A DNA stretch of 10,276 bases. Origin: Planctomycetaceae bacterium (GTDB taxonomy: Bacteria; Planctomycetota; Planctomycetia; Pirellulales; Pirellulaceae). The notes under the pieces are model-generated. The model was not told where the DNA came from. It did no database searches and was given only the letters and a program-made list of their open reading frames with translations. Position numbers and translations under genes: made by a program. This document shows positions 1 through 6,941 of the stretch, piece by piece. Each line of letters begins with the position of its first letter. Within the stretch, counting starts at the first letter, position 1. The stretch covers positions 12,385 through 22,660 of the forward strand of contig PADE01000262.1 in the NCBI GenBank assembly GCA_002702965.1, given 5' to 3'.

Positions 1-3000
1 TGGTCTCGCGCCCGACACGGTCGGGATCGACGTTGTAGACATCTTCAACGCCGTCATCGTTCTGTTCGATCAGTGTGTGTGCCAGCCGCAACTCCGCTTG
101 GTGGACTTCGAGCACATTGAAGTGCACGAAGCTACCCTCGATGCGGGTATCGCCGCCGGCAAAGGTGAGGTGTGCATAGTCGATACTCGCCGTCGCATTT
201 TGCCCGAGGAAAATACCTGCCCAGTCGCCCGGCGCTCCCACCGTAGCACCGTCTTTCTGGGTATCGAACGCGCCGCTGCCTCCGAAACGGTCATCGAGGG
301 TCGACGTCATCACCACGTCGCGGCCTCTGCTTCCCTCGACGATCAGCTGGGATCCGAAGGAGGCTTCGATCAGCGAGCCCTCCAGCTTCATCACGATCCC
401 CGCATCGAGGCGCAAGCGGGCATCGGTCCGTGCCCGGACGACGCCGCTTGCCGTTTCGTCGGTCAACACCCGGGCGATGTCGCCCAGTGTGCCATCGTCA
501 TCGAGAGTCGTTTCGGACGCCGCCAGATCTTTCACAAAGGTGTAATCCCCACCGCCCGTGTCGTCGCTGCGGTACAGGCGACGGCCGACGTAGGTCTCCG
601 CGGCGGGGGGCAACTGGTCGAGCGTGATCGTCCCCTCACCGGTGGCCAGGGTGACCGTTGCCGTCGGTTCTGATGGGCGACTCTCAAACCCGTTGTCGTC
701 CAGGAAGACGACTTTGTAGTTGTAGTCGCCCGTCGCCAGAGATCCGCCCGCCGCCGCTTCCAGGCCCACCAGTTCGACCGGTGGTTGACTGGTATCGAGG
801 ATTGGCCCACCGGGCGTGCCGGCGATCCGCAAGTTCTCCGCCAGCGTATGGACGACGCTCGCATCGTCCATGCGAGCTGAAACGGTCAACTCCTGCAGGC
901 TGTCGCCAGCGGGTGTTTCGATACTGATAAACAGACCGTTGGTGGTGTTGTCGACCAGATGGTTGTTGTAGATCTCGGGGCCGACGCGTTGGTAGTCGGA
1001 CGTGAAGTTCGTAAACAGCTGGTACTCGGGCGCGTGAAAATTGGTCTCTTCGAAGCTGTTGGGGTCCGCGGAGAGGGCGGCATCGGCGCTCAATGTGATC
1101 ACGTTGTTGGTGACCGTGGGCCGGCTCTGGATCATCTGGATTGGCTGGACGGTTTCTTCGACCGAATTCACATTCAATCGTCCGCCGCCGTAATTGATTT
1201 CTGCTCCGTTGACGTAATTCAGGAAGATCCCTTCCTGTTCGTAGTTGAACCGAGCTTCGGCATTGTCCAGATCGTTGCGGAACCGAATACCTCCCCAGTC
1301 GCCCTCTTGGGGGGTCGTGGCGGGCGGGTGCGTGTCTAAGCCAACGTCTTCCGCCATCCAGGAGGTAAAGTAGACGTTGTTCTCGGGGGTTCCCAGGACC
1401 TGCAGCGCACCGCCGCTGCGATCAGTATTGAGATTGGAGCTGCCAACGCCGATGCGGGCCTTGCGCAATTTGAAGACCGCCCCCGCGTCGACCATCACGG
1501 TCACACCTTGGGGAACTTCAAGCGTTGCCCCATCACTGAGAATCTGGCCGGGGAGCGTACCCAGACCGATCTCGTAGGCAAAATTGTCGTCCAACGTCGC
1601 CAGGTCCCCGTCCACACCCGCGTTGGGTGCGACCCGCACCACGTTTCCCGAACCGGCCGCTGCCAGCGCCTCGGCGAGGTTGTCAAATGGGTTGTCAAGT
1701 GTCCCGAGGGGTTCTGTCGGATCGGGGCTGTGGGCCTTGTCGACGATGACCGTGTCAGCTTCCTGGACGCCGCGGAACCAGAAATTGTAGACACCACCGG
1801 GAACGCCGTCGCCGTCGCCGTCCAGCGCGGTGCCGGTCTCGTCGCTGAGGATGCTGTCGGCACTCAAGTTGGAACGCAAGTCTACCCGCAGCTGATAGTC
1901 GCCTTCGGTCGTACCCCCGTACCCGGAGTCTTCGTGTTCGGGAAGCGTGCTGCCGTTTCCGGTGGACGTGACTTGGACGTAGTAGGTACCCGTGCCGACC
2001 GCCAGCTCGAGATAAGAGTCCTCACTGAAGTAATCGTCATTACGGGCGATCACTTCGTGGTTTATGCCGATCACGTTTCCGGCGCCATCGACGGTTTCGG
2101 TTTCCTGAAAGATCGTCAGCAGCGTGTCGAGCAGACTGGCGTTCGGCTGACGCTCCGCAAACGTCTCGACCACCAGCGTGCTGGACTGTTTGATCTCCTC
2201 GCCGTCGTCGCCCAGGTCGATCGTAAACTTGTACAGGTCGATGTCATTGCTATCGGGCTTATGAACGTATTGCGCGTGAACCAGGTCGTAGTTTCCGGGG
2301 GCCAGGTTTTCCGCGGGCGGCGCGCCTTCAATCGTAAACGCGTCCGGTCCGAACGACATGGTGGTAGACGAAGGCAGATCGGCGGCGCGCTCCAGGCCGA
2401 GGACAAACCCCATGGCCGTCATCAGCGTGTCGTAATAGGCCTCCCCGAAATTGCTCTCCCACTGTCGGGCGGCATCGAGAATCACCATCGATTCTTCGAA
2501 TTCGGGGTCGACGCGGGCGATAAAGCCCAAGTCCTGTGTCGTCTTATTGACATAGTTCACGACATCCGGGGCATACGGATCGAGCGCCGAGGTATCCGCC
2601 GTGGCGAAGGTCACTCCCTGGTCAGCCGTTTCCAGGAACTGCAGACCCAATTGATCACTCCACATCGTGATCGCTTCCCGCACCCGCTGCTTCTGTTTTT
2701 CGGTAATCAGATTGACAACGGGATCGCCGACCGTGGATTCGCCCACATCGGTCTGGAAGTTGTAGAAGACTTGCCGGACGCCATCGGTGGTATCGGGACC
2801 GAAATCGGGATTGACGTGTTGTCCCCAGTGGTTGTCGATCTCGTCGGGAACATCTCGATGCCCCGGCTCATCGGCGCCGCCGGGGAAATCCAACAGGTTT
2901 GACAATGAGAAGGGATCGGCATTGATCTCCGCGGAAATCAGCAGCGACTGGGTCAGTTCGTCCAGATCGAGCGCTGAATCGAAACTGGCACCTGCGTCTT

Positions 3001-3874
3001 CCGGCGAATCCGTGATCGGGGGTACGGGCAGATCTTCATTGGAACCAACCTTCAGACGCCATGTCGCGTTCCCGGCTACACCGCCCGAACCGTCAGCAAG
3101 TTGGTCCAAATCAGCGCCAAAGGTCAGGATGGCTACGTCGGATGAAGCGTCGTACGACACCGAATCTGGATGGAAGGCCACGTCATCCTGGTTGTCAACC
3201 GTATCGTTTGTGAGTATTAGCTGATAGAACTCAGGATTGACGGCATCCTCGGCGGCCAGATCGTCGTCGTTAAAATAGACCTCGATTTGGTCGCGGGCCT
3301 GACTGAGCGTCCCATCGACACGGCGAATCGGCTGAGGTACCACCGCAGCGATCTGGGCGCCCAGATCCAGGTCGAAGCCTAACTGAAAATCGCTATCTCC
3401 GTCGTTGAATCGTTCACCGTCCACGTTCTCCAGCGGTGCGTCACCGGTACCCAATACGTCAATCCGGTAATTGTCGTCTGGGAGCTTTTCCTTAAAGCGC
3501 ATCACCACCCGGTTCGACTGGTTCCCGATACCGACGAATCCGGGTTCCACGATGACGTCGTCGTCATTGTCAAACACACCGTCGGCGCCACTGCGGGTGA
3601 GCGAAATCGCATCCAGTGTGGCGTCGTTGATCTGCTGTCCGTCACTGAAGATGAACGTCACATCGACCAGGTCGTTGTGAAGTACGTCTCCCTCCTTCAG
3701 GAAATCCCCGTCATTCGGCCGAACCGAAATCAGCTGCGGACCTTGCGCCAACAGGCGACGCGGTTCGAGGTTCTCCAGGTGCAGTCTGCGTTGTTTTTGC
3801 TGGAGGAGCTGGCGGCGTCGGGTTTGGTTGCGCTTGGAACCAGCGCGCTGAGAACCCGGTTTTCGGACTGCCAT
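1..3874 (-). CDS. Giant LEPR-XLL modular surface/secreted protein (partial, C-terminus outside window)
   Basis: The frame is open from ATG at 3874-3872 to the left edge (1291 residues) with no stop. The first 35 residues are rich in Arg, Lys and Gln, followed by the motif LEPRRLLA (36-43), the LEPR-XLL signature of large planctomycete exported proteins. Modules I read, with approximate limits: two SbsA/Big-like Ig domains (45-170, 175-290); a metzincin-like domain (355-515) whose zinc site is lost; a PPC-like beta domain (525-670) ending in TYYVQVTSTG and DYQLRVDL stretches; a DGDGDG Asp-rich turn (~680); and parallel beta-helix-like sequence (~700-1291) with WGGIRF and DWAGIFLG strands, split by an Fn3-like segment (~1025-1120). 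The protein is acidic and Asp/Asn-rich, which fits calcium binding or a marine secreted protein. A weak Shine-Dalgarno (AAGG, 8 bases before ATG) supports the start. The family is usually far longer than what is visible here. A structural or adhesive cell-surface role is inference; no enzymatic activity is supported. Confidence 0.9.
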   Translation of the reverse strand, partial: MAVRKPGSQRAGSKRNQTRRRQLLQQKQRRLHLENLEPRRLLAQGPQLISVRPNDGDFLKEGDVLHNDLVDVTFIFSDGQQINDATLDAISLTRSGADGVFDNDDDVIVEPGFVGIGNQSNRVVMRFKEKLPDDNYRIDVLGTGDAPLENVDGERFNDGDSDFQLGFDLDLGAQIAAVVPQPIRRVDGTLSQARDQIEVYFNDDDLAAEDAVNPEFYQLILTNDTVDNQDDVAFHPDSVSYDASSDVAILTFGADLDQLADGSGGVAGNATWRLKVGSNEDLPVPPITDSPEDAGASFDSALDLDELTQSLLISAEINADPFSLSNLLDFPGGADEPGHRDVPDEIDNHWGQHVNPDFGPDTTDGVRQVFYNFQTDVGESTVGDPVVNLITEKQKQRVREAITMWSDQLGLQFLETADQGVTFATADTSALDPYAPDVVNYVNKTTQDLGFIARVDPEFEESMVILDAARQWESNFGEAYYDTLMTAMGFVLGLERAADLPSSTTMSFGPDAFTIEGAPPAENLAPGNYDLVHAQYVHKPDSNDIDLYKFTIDLGDDGEEIKQSSTLVVETFAERQPNASLLDTLLTIFQETETVDGAGNVIGINHEVIARNDDYFSEDSYLELAVGTGTYYVQVTSTGNGSTLPEHEDSGYGGTTEGDYQLRVDLRSNLSADSILSDETGTALDGDGDGVPGGVYNFWFRGVQEADTVIVDKAHSPDPTEPLGTLDNPFDNLAEALAAAGSGNVVRVAPNAGVDGDLATLDDNFAYEIGLGTLPGQILSDGATLEVPQGVTVMVDAGAVFKLRKARIGVGSSNLNTDRSGGALQVLGTPENNVYFTSWMAEDVGLDTHPPATTPQEGDWGGIRFRNDLDNAEARFNYEQEGIFLNYVNGAEINYGGGRLNVNSVEETVQPIQMIQSRPTVTNNVITLSADAALSADPNSFEETNFHAPEYQLFTNFTSDYQRVGPEIYNNHLVDNTTNGLFISIETPAGDSLQELTVSARMDDASVVHTLAENLRIAGTPGGPILDTSQPPVELVGLEAAAGGSLATGDYNYKVVFLDDNGFESRPSEPTATVTLATGEGTITLDQLPPAAETYVGRRLYRSDDTGGGDYTFVKDLAASETTLDDDGTLGDIARVLTDETASGVVRARTDARLRLDAGIVMKLEGSLIEASFGSQLIVEGSRGRDVVMTSTLDDRFGGSGAFDTQKDGATVGAPGDWAGIFLGQNATASIDYAHLTFAGGDTRIEGSFVHFNVLEVHQAELRLAHTLIEQNDDGVEDVYNVDPDRVGRET
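2330..2815 (-). other. Metzincin-like domain with degenerate zinc site (domain within the giant protein)
   Basis: Residues about 355-515 of the giant protein follow the layout of matrixin/serralysin-type metalloprotease domains. An amphipathic helix (KQRVREAITMWSDQLGLQF, ~393-411) comes first. Then follows the stretch where the HEXXHXXGXXH zinc helix should be, and a DLPSSTTMSF segment resembling the Met-turn (Met506). In place of the zinc helix the sequence reads TAMGFVLGLER (486-496). The conserved Gly493 is present, but the three His ligands and the catalytic Glu are replaced by Thr486, Phe490, Arg496 and Ala487. I verified this codon by codon on the minus strand. The inference is a retained fold without protease activity, used as a structural or binding module. 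Confidence 0.6.
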
Positions 3875-3943
3875 GAAACAACCCTTCGGAAAGTGATAAA
3901 TACCAGCGAGTTACGGGCAGGCGCATGTTACACGCTGACCGTG

Positions 3944-3980
3944 ATCTTCCGCCATAACAATTCCGGAATGGCGGTAAGAT
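3944..3980 (-). promoter_or_regulatory. Imperfect hairpin in the giant-gene leader
   Basis: ATCTTCCGCCAT (3944-3955) pairs with ATGGCGGTAAGAT (3968-3980): twelve base pairs interrupted by one bulged T, around a 12-base loop that itself contains the palindrome TTCCGGAA. It lies 70-106 bases upstream of the giant-gene ATG, inside the predicted leader. There is no T-run on either side, so a simple intrinsic terminator is unlikely. A stabilising 5' leader structure or a protein-binding operator are the remaining options. Confidence 0.45.
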
Positions 3981-4015
3981 GCGTAAAATTCAACAGTTAG
4001 GTACAGATGAGTCCG

Positions 4016-4044
4016 ATTATAGTCACGGCTAAAATCAATGCAAA
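4016..4044 (-). promoter_or_regulatory. Candidate sigma70-type promoter for the giant LEPR-XLL gene
   Basis: On the minus strand a perfect TATAAT (-10) occupies 4021-4016. A partial -35 (TTTGCA, 4044-4039, 4 of 6 to TTGACA) sits 17 bases upstream. Initiation near 4009 would give a leader of about 135 bases before the ATG at 3874. The site lies in AT-rich DNA, which raises the chance of a fortuitous match. Planctomycete promoter consensus is not well enough known to me to be firmer. Confidence 0.45.
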
Positions 4045-4160
4045 GCAGAATGCGGGCAAGGTTATTTATTTTTGCTAGCCTATTCAAATGACCTAACACA
4101 TTCATAGTTCTCATATATCACATACAGCCTATTTTATTCCCTCTGGAAACTGCGGATGGC

Positions 4161-4226
4161 GCTTGCTTTCCCGGCGGCTCTCTGCTCAGCCTGTCACCGT
4201 GCGCTTCACCGACGGGGAAAGCGAGC
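4161..4226. repeat. Inverted repeat downstream of the methyltransferase gene
   Basis: GCTTGCTTTCCC (4161-4172) and GGGAAAGCGAGC (4215-4226) are complementary over 12 bases with one mismatch, separated by 42 bases. It begins 49 bases past the methyltransferase stop, so it could help end the minus-strand transcript. There is no T-run, and the one mismatch is a C:A clash in the minus transcript (G:U in the plus transcript). A terminator call is therefore only tentative. Confidence 0.25.
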
Positions 4227-4274
4227 ACTGGTGTGGGTGTTTGGATTGTTGGCAGCTGCGGGCGAGAGGGTCTG

Positions 4275-5366
4275 TTAGCTGCGAGGCCTGCGGCCAACCC
4301 GTCGCAATGCCCGGTGGCGCATCCCGGCGATACAGATTTCCTGGCCTCCAGAGGCCAATTGACGGGCTCTCACGTGGCGGTAGCCCCAGGACCGGACCCG
4401 TTCTAGCCAGGACGGAATCTGCTCGACGAGATTCCATTGCAGCAGCTTGAGCGTGAGCAGTACGCCTCGAATCGGAACGCCCGGGTAGGTCACAATTCCC
4501 TCGACGGTGTCCAACGTGTGTTTCGGAGCCACGTTGGCATCCGCGATCAGCCATCGGAACTCTCGGAATGCACGGCGTTTCAACTCGCTGCCGCGCATCC
4601 GCAAATGCCTGAAACTCGGATGGGCCAAGACGTTTTCATCCATTTCGGCGGGGTCAATCCCGGTGACGTGTGCTCCGCGGTCGAGCAGCGCCTGAGACGA
4701 GCCGCCCGGTGCGCTGCCGAGTTCGACGCAACCGTCGCCCGGGGCGATCGCCATCCCCGACCACTGTAGGCAGGCCCACATTTTTAGATAAGCGCGGCTA
4801 ACCGCGTGCGGTGGCATTTCACGGTGAATCACCCCGGCCGGCCACCGGGACGGAATCGCATTGGCCACATGCCGCCCGACCCACCATTCTCCGGGTTCGA
4901 TCAGAATACAGTCGAGGATCTGCTGACCACGCTGCGCGATCTGGTTGAGTGGTACCGGTTTCCGGTCGCGCGAGATCCTGGAGAGCAGTTGACGGCCGAT
5001 TTCCGTTGCCAAGGGGGTCACCGGGTTCAGCGGACCACCCCGCGACGATCGCTGCCAGACATGCAAATGGTGAACCCGCCGGCCTTCCACCAGGTCCCAC
5101 ACGCGGGGCGCCCCTTGGGCGGTAGAATCGCAGCGAACCGACCCGCAAGACCAGCCAGCGGTGTGCGCGAAGACCGACTTGAGAATCAAACGGTCTGAAC
5201 TCGAGAAGCCTGCGGGGAGCTTAAACGTTACAAACCCGGGACGCGCGAATGCCGAACGGATTCCTGGTTCGAGACTCGACATCTCCGACTTCAAGGTCGG
5301 TTCTGCACCGAGCCGGCAGGTCGCGAAGAGAAACGGGGTGGCGGCCTCAGACGCGCAGCTCTTCAT
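4275..5366 (-). CDS. RlmM/FtsJ-like SAM-dependent rRNA 2'-O-ribose methyltransferase
   Basis: A 363-residue protein, close to the length of E. coli RlmM (about 366), which methylates the 2'-O of C2498 in 23S rRNA. The N-terminal part (10-75, with FLFATCRLGAEPTLKSE and FVTFKL) resembles the RlmM start, where a THUMP-like RNA-binding region sits. The C-terminal half is a Rossmann methyltransferase: motif I ELGSAPGGS (215-223), Asp238 in GIDPAEM for SAM binding, and the K-D-K-E tetrad of FtsJ-type enzymes readable as Lys195 (SRAYLKMW), Asp276 (WLIADANV), Lys307 (LLTLKLLQ) and Glu343 (ARQLASGGQE). I chose the ATG at 5366 because GGAGAG ends 4 bases upstream and RlmM similarity begins just after. 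An in-frame start at 5408 would overlap purB by 62 bases. The gene overlaps the purB end by 20 bases, suggesting translational coupling. The exact rRNA target nucleotide is inferred from the family. Confidence 0.85.
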   Translation of the reverse strand: MKSCASEAATPFLFATCRLGAEPTLKSEMSSLEPGIRSAFARPGFVTFKLPAGFSSSDRLILKSVFAHTAGWSCGSVRCDSTAQGAPRVWDLVEGRRVHHLHVWQRSSRGGPLNPVTPLATEIGRQLLSRISRDRKPVPLNQIAQRGQQILDCILIEPGEWWVGRHVANAIPSRWPAGVIHREMPPHAVSRAYLKMWACLQWSGMAIAPGDGCVELGSAPGGSSQALLDRGAHVTGIDPAEMDENVLAHPSFRHLRMRGSELKRRAFREFRWLIADANVAPKHTLDTVEGIVTYPGVPIRGVLLTLKLLQWNLVEQIPSWLERVRSWGYRHVRARQLASGGQEICIAGMRHRALRRVGRRPRS

Positions 5367-6774
5367 CAGGCTCTCCGACGGGTCCGAACCGCGCCCGAAT
5401 CGGCTCAATCACCTCGGCCAGGAAATCGTCGACCTGTTGAGGTGCGCGACCTACGTAATCTAGGGCGTTGAGTGTCGATGCAAAATCGACCGCGGCAAAT
5501 GCCGTGTCGGCAGCCAGTCTGTCCAACAAGTCGTTGGGTTGACCTTCGCCCTTGACGCGGTGGCTCGCCGCCTGGCTGTGCTGCCGAATGCGCTCGTGCA
5601 GTTCTTGGCGGTCTCCGCCAGCCGCGACCGCAGCCATCAGCACATTTTCTGTCGCCATGAAGGGCAGCTCTTCGCCGAGATTTCGTTCGATGACGCGCGG
5701 GTAGACTACCAGACCAGCGGCCACGTTCTGGAAAAGGAGCAGGATGGCGTCGATCGCCAAGAAGGCCTGTGGCAGAACAAGGCGGCGGTTGGCGCTGTCG
5801 TCGAGCGTGCGTTCCATCCACTGGGTGGCCAGTGTATTGGCTCCGCTGGACTGGAGACTCATCACAAACCGGCCGAGCGAACAGATGCGTTCACTACGCA
5901 TCGGATTCCGTTTATAAGCCATTGCCGAGGAGCCGATTTGGTCCTTTTCAAACGGCTCTTCGATCTCTTTGCGACTCGCCAGAATCCGTAAATCACTGGC
6001 CGCTTTGTGGGCGCTCTGAGCAATCCCCGACAGCAGGTCCAAGATCTGCGCATCCACCTTCCTCGAATAGGTCTGGCCCGACACTGGATAGCTGGCTTCA
6101 AACCCCATTTTTTTCGCCACGCGACGTTCCAACTCGCGGACTTTTTGATGGTCGCCGTCGAACAGCTCCAGGAAACTGGCCTGCGTTCCGGTAGTGCCCT
6201 TCGTGCTGCGCGCCCTGAGATGGGTCAGTCGGAAGTCGAGATCTTCCAGATCCAAGACCAGATCGTAGGCCCAGAGGCAAGCACGCTTACCGACGGTCGT
6301 CGGTTGCGCAGGCTGCAAATGGGTGTAAGCCAGGCAGGCGACGTCCCGATGTGTGGCGGCAAACTGGGCCAGCCTATCGATGACAGAGACCAGGCGGTTG
6401 CGCACCTGCTGGAGTGATTCTCGCAGCAGTAAAAGGTCGGTGTTGTCGGTGACAAAGCAACTCGTCGCACCCCAGTGAATGATGCCCCGTGCTGTCGGGC
6501 AGTCCTGCGCATAGGCGTGCACGTGTGCCATCACGTCGTGACGCAAACGCCGTTCGTAGTCGGTGGCGACATCAAAGTCGATCGACTCGACATGAGATTC
6601 CAACTCGGCCAACTGCGCATCGGTGATCGCCAGGCCGAGTTCCTGTTGGGATTGGGCCAACGCGACCCAGAGCCGCCGCCAGGTGCTGAACTTGCGTTGG
6701 GCACTCCATAGCTGCGCCATGCCAGCGGACGCGTAGCGGGAAATGAGGGGATTCTCGTAGCGGTCGTTGGGCAT
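5347..6774 (-). CDS. purB: Adenylosuccinate lyase, eukaryotic-type
   Basis: 475 residues. Catalyses two fumarate-releasing steps: SAICAR to AICAR in purine synthesis, and adenylosuccinate to AMP. The sequence follows the human/yeast ADSL form rather than the ~430-residue bacterial PurB. Shared blocks include NPLISRYAS near the start, RHDVMAHVH (78-86), GATSCFVTDNTDL, THLQPAQPTTVGKR (151-164, with the active-site His152), KGTTGTQASF, and SGQTYSRKVD. Further shared blocks are the fumarate-lyase signature loop GSSAMAYKRNPMRSE (281-295, catalytic Ser in GSS), WMERTLDDSANRR, GLVVYPRVIERN and LPFMATEN. An Ala where human ADSL has Pro in the signature also occurs in yeast Ade13, so I do not treat it as a defect. 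I chose ATG 6774 because homology begins immediately; GTG at 6786 is in frame, and neither start has a clear Shine-Dalgarno. Its last 20 bases overlap the methyltransferase gene. Confidence 0.95.
   Translation of the reverse strand: MPNDRYENPLISRYASAGMAQLWSAQRKFSTWRRLWVALAQSQQELGLAITDAQLAELESHVESIDFDVATDYERRLRHDVMAHVHAYAQDCPTARGIIHWGATSCFVTDNTDLLLLRESLQQVRNRLVSVIDRLAQFAATHRDVACLAYTHLQPAQPTTVGKRACLWAYDLVLDLEDLDFRLTHLRARSTKGTTGTQASFLELFDGDHQKVRELERRVAKKMGFEASYPVSGQTYSRKVDAQILDLLSGIAQSAHKAASDLRILASRKEIEEPFEKDQIGSSAMAYKRNPMRSERICSLGRFVMSLQSSGANTLATQWMERTLDDSANRRLVLPQAFLAIDAILLLFQNVAAGLVVYPRVIERNLGEELPFMATENVLMAAVAAGGDRQELHERIRQHSQAASHRVKGEGQPNDLLDRLAADTAFAAVDFASTLNALDYVGRAPQQVDDFLAEVIEPIRARFGPVGEPDEELRV
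5371..5376 (-). promoter_or_regulatory. Ribosome binding site for the methyltransferase, inside purB
   Basis: GGAGAG on the minus strand lies 4 bases before the ATG at 5366, within the last codons of purB. It decides between that start and the in-frame start at 5408. Confidence 0.55.
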
Positions 6775-6842
6775 GCTCTTGATCACAAGAACGGCTGGTT
6801 GTGACGATCTGCCCGAAGGCCCCGGGCGGCATGTGCCATTCT

Positions 6843-6851
6843 AGGAGGTGA
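6843..6851. other. 16S-tail/anti-SD mimic in the purB upstream region
   Basis: The plus strand reads AGGAGGTGA, a perfect extended Shine-Dalgarno, with no start codon at a usable distance. The purB-sense strand therefore reads TCACCTCCT, identical to the anti-SD end of 16S rRNA, about 70 bases before the purB ATG. A functional role is unproven, and chance occurrence in a window this size is quite possible. Confidence 0.25.
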
Positions 6852-6941
6852 CGCCCAATCGCATAGGCAGAGTTAGCTAATTTCTTGTCCCGATGCGGAG
6901 GGGCCGGATTTCGAATACGACGTCGCGCGATTCTCGAGCCG

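Larger units (their letters stand above)
3875..4274. other. Intergenic region upstream of the giant gene
   Basis: About 400 bases between the methyltransferase stop and the giant-protein start. The part nearest the giant gene holds a leader hairpin. The middle (~4000-4140) is clearly AT-rich and holds a promoter candidate for the minus strand. The part nearest the methyltransferase is GC-rich and carries an inverted repeat. No convincing coding sequence was seen on either strand; short open frames here lack family resemblance and a ribosome binding site. Confidence 0.7.

Noticed and set aside
77..673. 198-codon plus-strand frame at the left end
   Set aside because: Antisense shadow of the giant gene; low-complexity Arg/Gly/Val translation with no domain.
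1508..2902. 464-codon open frame on the plus strand opposite the giant gene
   Set aside because: It lies wholly antisense to a minus-strand frame with clear domain structure. Its translation has no recognisable family and no Shine-Dalgarno, and such antisense frames are expected in GC-rich coding DNA.
3911..4114. Minus-strand 67-codon frame in the AT-rich intergenic region
   Set aside because: No family resemblance and no Shine-Dalgarno; it overlaps the promoter and hairpin candidates and is better read as leader DNA.
4163..4450. Plus-strand frame with CxxC-like pairs (CGCLDCW, CEACG) suggesting a small zinc-ribbon protein
   Set aside because: It starts at TTG with no ribosome binding site and runs antisense into the conserved C-terminal part of the methyltransferase. 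The Cys spacing is probably accidental.
5910..5930. Ala instead of Pro in the fumarate-lyase signature of PurB, first suspected as a damaging change
   Set aside because: Yeast Ade13 carries the same Ala at this position, so it is normal variation.
6873..6880. TTAGCTAA palindrome between kdgK and purB as a terminator or operator
   Set aside because: Only 8 bases with no loop, and no T-run or repeat nearby; expected by chance in AT-rich spacer.
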